Both the position numbers and the translations under genes were made by a program. The notes under the pieces were generated by a model. The model made no database searches and was not told the origin of the DNA. It saw nothing but the letters and a program-made list of their open reading frames with translations. DNA of 7,099 bases from Verrucomicrobiota bacterium (GTDB lineage Bacteria > Verrucomicrobiota > Verrucomicrobiia > Opitutales > Opitutaceae), in NCBI GenBank assembly GCA_023410155.1, contig JAEYQF010000085.1:1-7099 (forward strand), in the 5' to 3' direction. The number at the start of each line of letters is the position of its first letter. The first letter of the stretch is position 1. Positions 5,109-7,099 of the stretch are shown piece after piece.

Positions 5109-6920
5109 TCACCAGCCGATCTGGCGTCCGGCGTTTTCCTTTTCCAGCCACTTCAGGAGCGGCGCGTAATACTCGATCATCGCGCGCGTGGAGAGATCTT
5201 CCCCGGTGGCCTCGCGCAGGACTTTGCGCCAGTCCTCGGTCGCACCTTTTTCCATGATGCCGCGGAGGAATGCGCCGACTTCCTTGTTGTCGGCGTAATT
5301 GCAGGACTGCGGCGGCTGGTGGAGGATGTTTTTGGCAATGTAGTCGTTGAGCTGGTATTTGAAGATCTGCGCGATGGCGTAGGTGTAGTAGTAAGCCGGC
5401 GTGTCATTGATGTGCGTCTTCGTCGCGGCGTCGCAGTATTCCTCGCCGCGCTCGGCTGGCGGCTCGATGCCCTGGAACTTGCGCACGTAGTGCCACCAGC
5501 GCTTGTTCCACTCGGACGGCGGCAGGTTGTTCGCATAGATATCGGCCTCCCAATGCGCCATCACCCCCGACGCCCAGTAGATGAAGGGCACGCCGGTGCC
5601 GAGCGCCTGCGACAGCAGGTATTCCGTTTCATCCACCTGAAAGTCCGCGGGCACGACGCCGAGGGATTTGAGGTAAGGGAGCTGCGAGGACGCCAGCGCG
5701 GTGAGCTCGCCGAAACCTTCGTGGAAGGCGGGATTGGCGCCGTCGCGCAGCAGTGGCGGCACTTCGGGCCGCGAATAGGCGATGTAGTAGTAGATGTGTC
5801 CGAATTCGTGGTGATTGGTGTTAAACCACCACGCCGTGGACTCGATGCTCTGGAGGGAGCGAAGATCGTTCGCGAGATCGAGGTGCCAGGCTGAGGCGTG
5901 CGTGTTCTTCTTCCGCGGGCCGTCCGCAGAAACTGGATACAGGTCTGACTTCTCCCAAAATGACTTCGGCAGCGGCGGAAAACCGAGGCCGGTGTAGAAA
6001 CGCTCCGACGACTGCGCGATCCACTCGGGCGAGAACTTCTTGAAATACGGGTCGAGATCGGCCGCCTCGACGAGGCCCTCCCATTCCTGCGCCCAGCGAT
6101 TGTTGATCCAGTGCGCGGGGATCCGCTTCGGCACAGGCTGGCCGTATTTCTCCGCGAGCTTGTATTTCGCCCACGTGTGCAGCTGCAGGTAGAGCGGACG
6201 CAGGACTTCCATGAAGTCTTGGTTGAGCTTGATCATCTCTTCGGTGGTCATGCCGTAACCGGCGACCTGAAGGGCGAAGTAGTCATCGTAGCCGAGCTCG
6301 CGCGCGACGCCGTTGCGCAGGTCGCGGAGTTTGATGAGGCCCGGGCGCAGCGCCTTGCCGGATTCCTTCGACGCCTCCCACACGGCGAGCCGCTCGTTCA
6401 GATCGGTCGAAGACTGGAGGCGGTTGTCGATTTCGTTCACCGAGATCGGCTTTCCGTGCAGCTTGAATTCGAAGCCGTTCAACGTGGAGGCCTGCGCGGT
6501 CTCGGCCTCGATCCGGGCTTGGGTGAGCTGCGGGTTCGTCATCGGCGATTCGGCGGCAATGAGCAGCAGTTGCTCAAGCTGGCGGATGGCGAGTTCGCTC
6601 AGATCCTTGCGGTGGAGGAGCAGTGCTTTGACCTCGGTGATCAGTGCGGGATTGCCCATGAGTGCAGCGCGGGCCTTGCCGGCCGTCTCGGCGCCAGCGT
6701 CGTGCACGGGCGAGACATCGGTCGACGCTTTCCATTGCGCCTCCGATTCGACGTAGGCGACCGCCTGATACGCCGAGTTCACGAACGCCAGGAAGCGATC
6801 GGCGCGTTCCTGGATCGGCTTCACGTCAGCTGCGCGGACCGCGCCCGACAACAACACGAACAACGTCGCGACGGGAACCAACGCGCTCCGCAGCCGCGAC
6901 CCAGTGAAAGGAGTGAGCAT
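5109..6920 (-). CDS. Secreted M2 peptidyl-dipeptidase (ACE-like)
   Basis: This is a zinc metallopeptidase of family M2, related to angiotensin-converting enzyme; such enzymes remove dipeptides from peptide C-termini. Its 603 residues match the usual bacterial single-domain size. Residues 1-30 form a Sec signal peptide (hydrophobic 12-25, likely cut at AVRA|ADV), placing the enzyme in the periplasm or outside. The zinc site is HHEFGH (370-375), with H371, E372 and H375, and the third ligand E401 in GANPAFHEGFGE (394-405). ACE substrate-pocket residues also recur: HASAW (341-345), WAQ with Q278, and K501/H503 in KTH before a Tyr-rich segment (510-514). GGAG lies only 2 nt before the ATG, a tight ribosome binding site. 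The likely role is nutritional peptide turnover. It is monocistronic, ending in its own terminator. No Arg is found in 503-514, where ACE has its chloride-binding Arg522. Confidence 0.96.
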   Translation of the reverse strand: MLTPFTGSRLRSALVPVATLFVLLSGAVRAADVKPIQERADRFLAFVNSAYQAVAYVESEAQWKASTDVSPVHDAGAETAGKARAALMGNPALITEVKALLLHRKDLSELAIRQLEQLLLIAAESPMTNPQLTQARIEAETAQASTLNGFEFKLHGKPISVNEIDNRLQSSTDLNERLAVWEASKESGKALRPGLIKLRDLRNGVARELGYDDYFALQVAGYGMTTEEMIKLNQDFMEVLRPLYLQLHTWAKYKLAEKYGQPVPKRIPAHWINNRWAQEWEGLVEAADLDPYFKKFSPEWIAQSSERFYTGLGFPPLPKSFWEKSDLYPVSADGPRKKNTHASAWHLDLANDLRSLQSIESTAWWFNTNHHEFGHIYYYIAYSRPEVPPLLRDGANPAFHEGFGELTALASSQLPYLKSLGVVPADFQVDETEYLLSQALGTGVPFIYWASGVMAHWEADIYANNLPPSEWNKRWWHYVRKFQGIEPPAERGEEYCDAATKTHINDTPAYYYTYAIAQIFKYQLNDYIAKNILHQPPQSCNYADNKEVGAFLRGIMEKGATEDWRKVLREATGEDLSTRAMIEYYAPLLKWLEKENAGRQIGW

Positions 6921-6986
6921 GGCTCCACGCTAGCGGGTTATGACACAGCGCCAATACAAACCCGGTGAATGGCGCTCCCGCTGGGA

Positions 6987-7099
6987 TGGACGGCTCGAGT
7001 CGCGCCCATGTGCGGACCGAGTCGTGCCAAAGCGCGAACCGAGTCGCGACAAAGTGCGGTCCAGGTCGGACCGAGCGTCGGACTGCGTCGGAGTCGTGG
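6987..7099. repeat. 22-bp tandem repeat array B, cut by window edge
   Basis: Units begin every 22 bp at 6987, 7009, 7031, 7053 and 7075 and follow the same consensus as array A: AGTGCG-N-ACCGAGTCGCG-N-CAA. The units at 7009 and 7031 are the best conserved; the last two drift towards GTCGGAC-like sequence. CGAGTCG again falls at unit positions 10-16 in the first three. The array begins 66 bp upstream of the peptidase start codon and runs off the right edge, so its full length is unknown. Confidence 0.85.

Noticed and set aside
6111..6968. Plus-strand open frame of 285 codons opposite the peptidase (and a similar one at 5091-5894)
   Set aside because: Both lie antisense to a complete ACE-like enzyme with intact zinc motifs and signal peptide, and have no recognisable domains.

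Overview
The window is high-GC bacterial DNA carrying six protein-coding genes, two arrays of a 22-bp intergenic repeat and two clear intrinsic terminators. Most starts lack a well-placed Shine-Dalgarno sequence. The mix of a WYL regulator, VOC/SRPBCC proteins, a HAMP-less chemoreceptor and a secreted ACE-like dipeptidase would fit a member of the Verrucomicrobiota such as Opitutaceae. That placement is an impression from gene content and style, not from a marker gene.

Layout. Positions 1-57 are an odd homopolymer-rich GC block that may be a terminator. The left half is transcribed rightward: a WYL-domain transcriptional regulator (113-1075), a 372-bp gap rich in small dyads (1076-1447), a single-domain VOC protein (1448-1816), an SRPBCC-VOC fusion protein (1873-2691), a 22-bp repeat array (2692-2840), a candidate promoter and a DoxX-like membrane protein (2916-3341). 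The right half is transcribed leftward: a methyl-accepting chemotaxis protein (4941 down to 3406) and a secreted M2-family peptidyl-dipeptidase (6920 down to 5109). Each leftward gene ends in a strong hairpin followed by T5 on its own strand. A second array of the same 22-bp repeat starts near 6987 and runs to the right edge.

How the genes may work together. The regulator, the VOC protein and the SRPBCC-VOC protein look like a small regulated module for binding or modifying a small molecule. The two VOC genes are 56 bp apart and probably co-transcribed. The DoxX gene is separated from them by the repeat array and has its own possible promoter, so its membership is less certain. The chemoreceptor and the peptidase face the DoxX gene convergently, are each separately terminated, and show no functional link to the left half.

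The least ordinary signals are the two 22-bp arrays. They share one consensus and one register, and each contains a CGA-G-TCG dyad at a fixed place in most units. One array also encodes two overlapping, mutually exclusive perfect hairpins. I do not see a convincing new multi-gene system.
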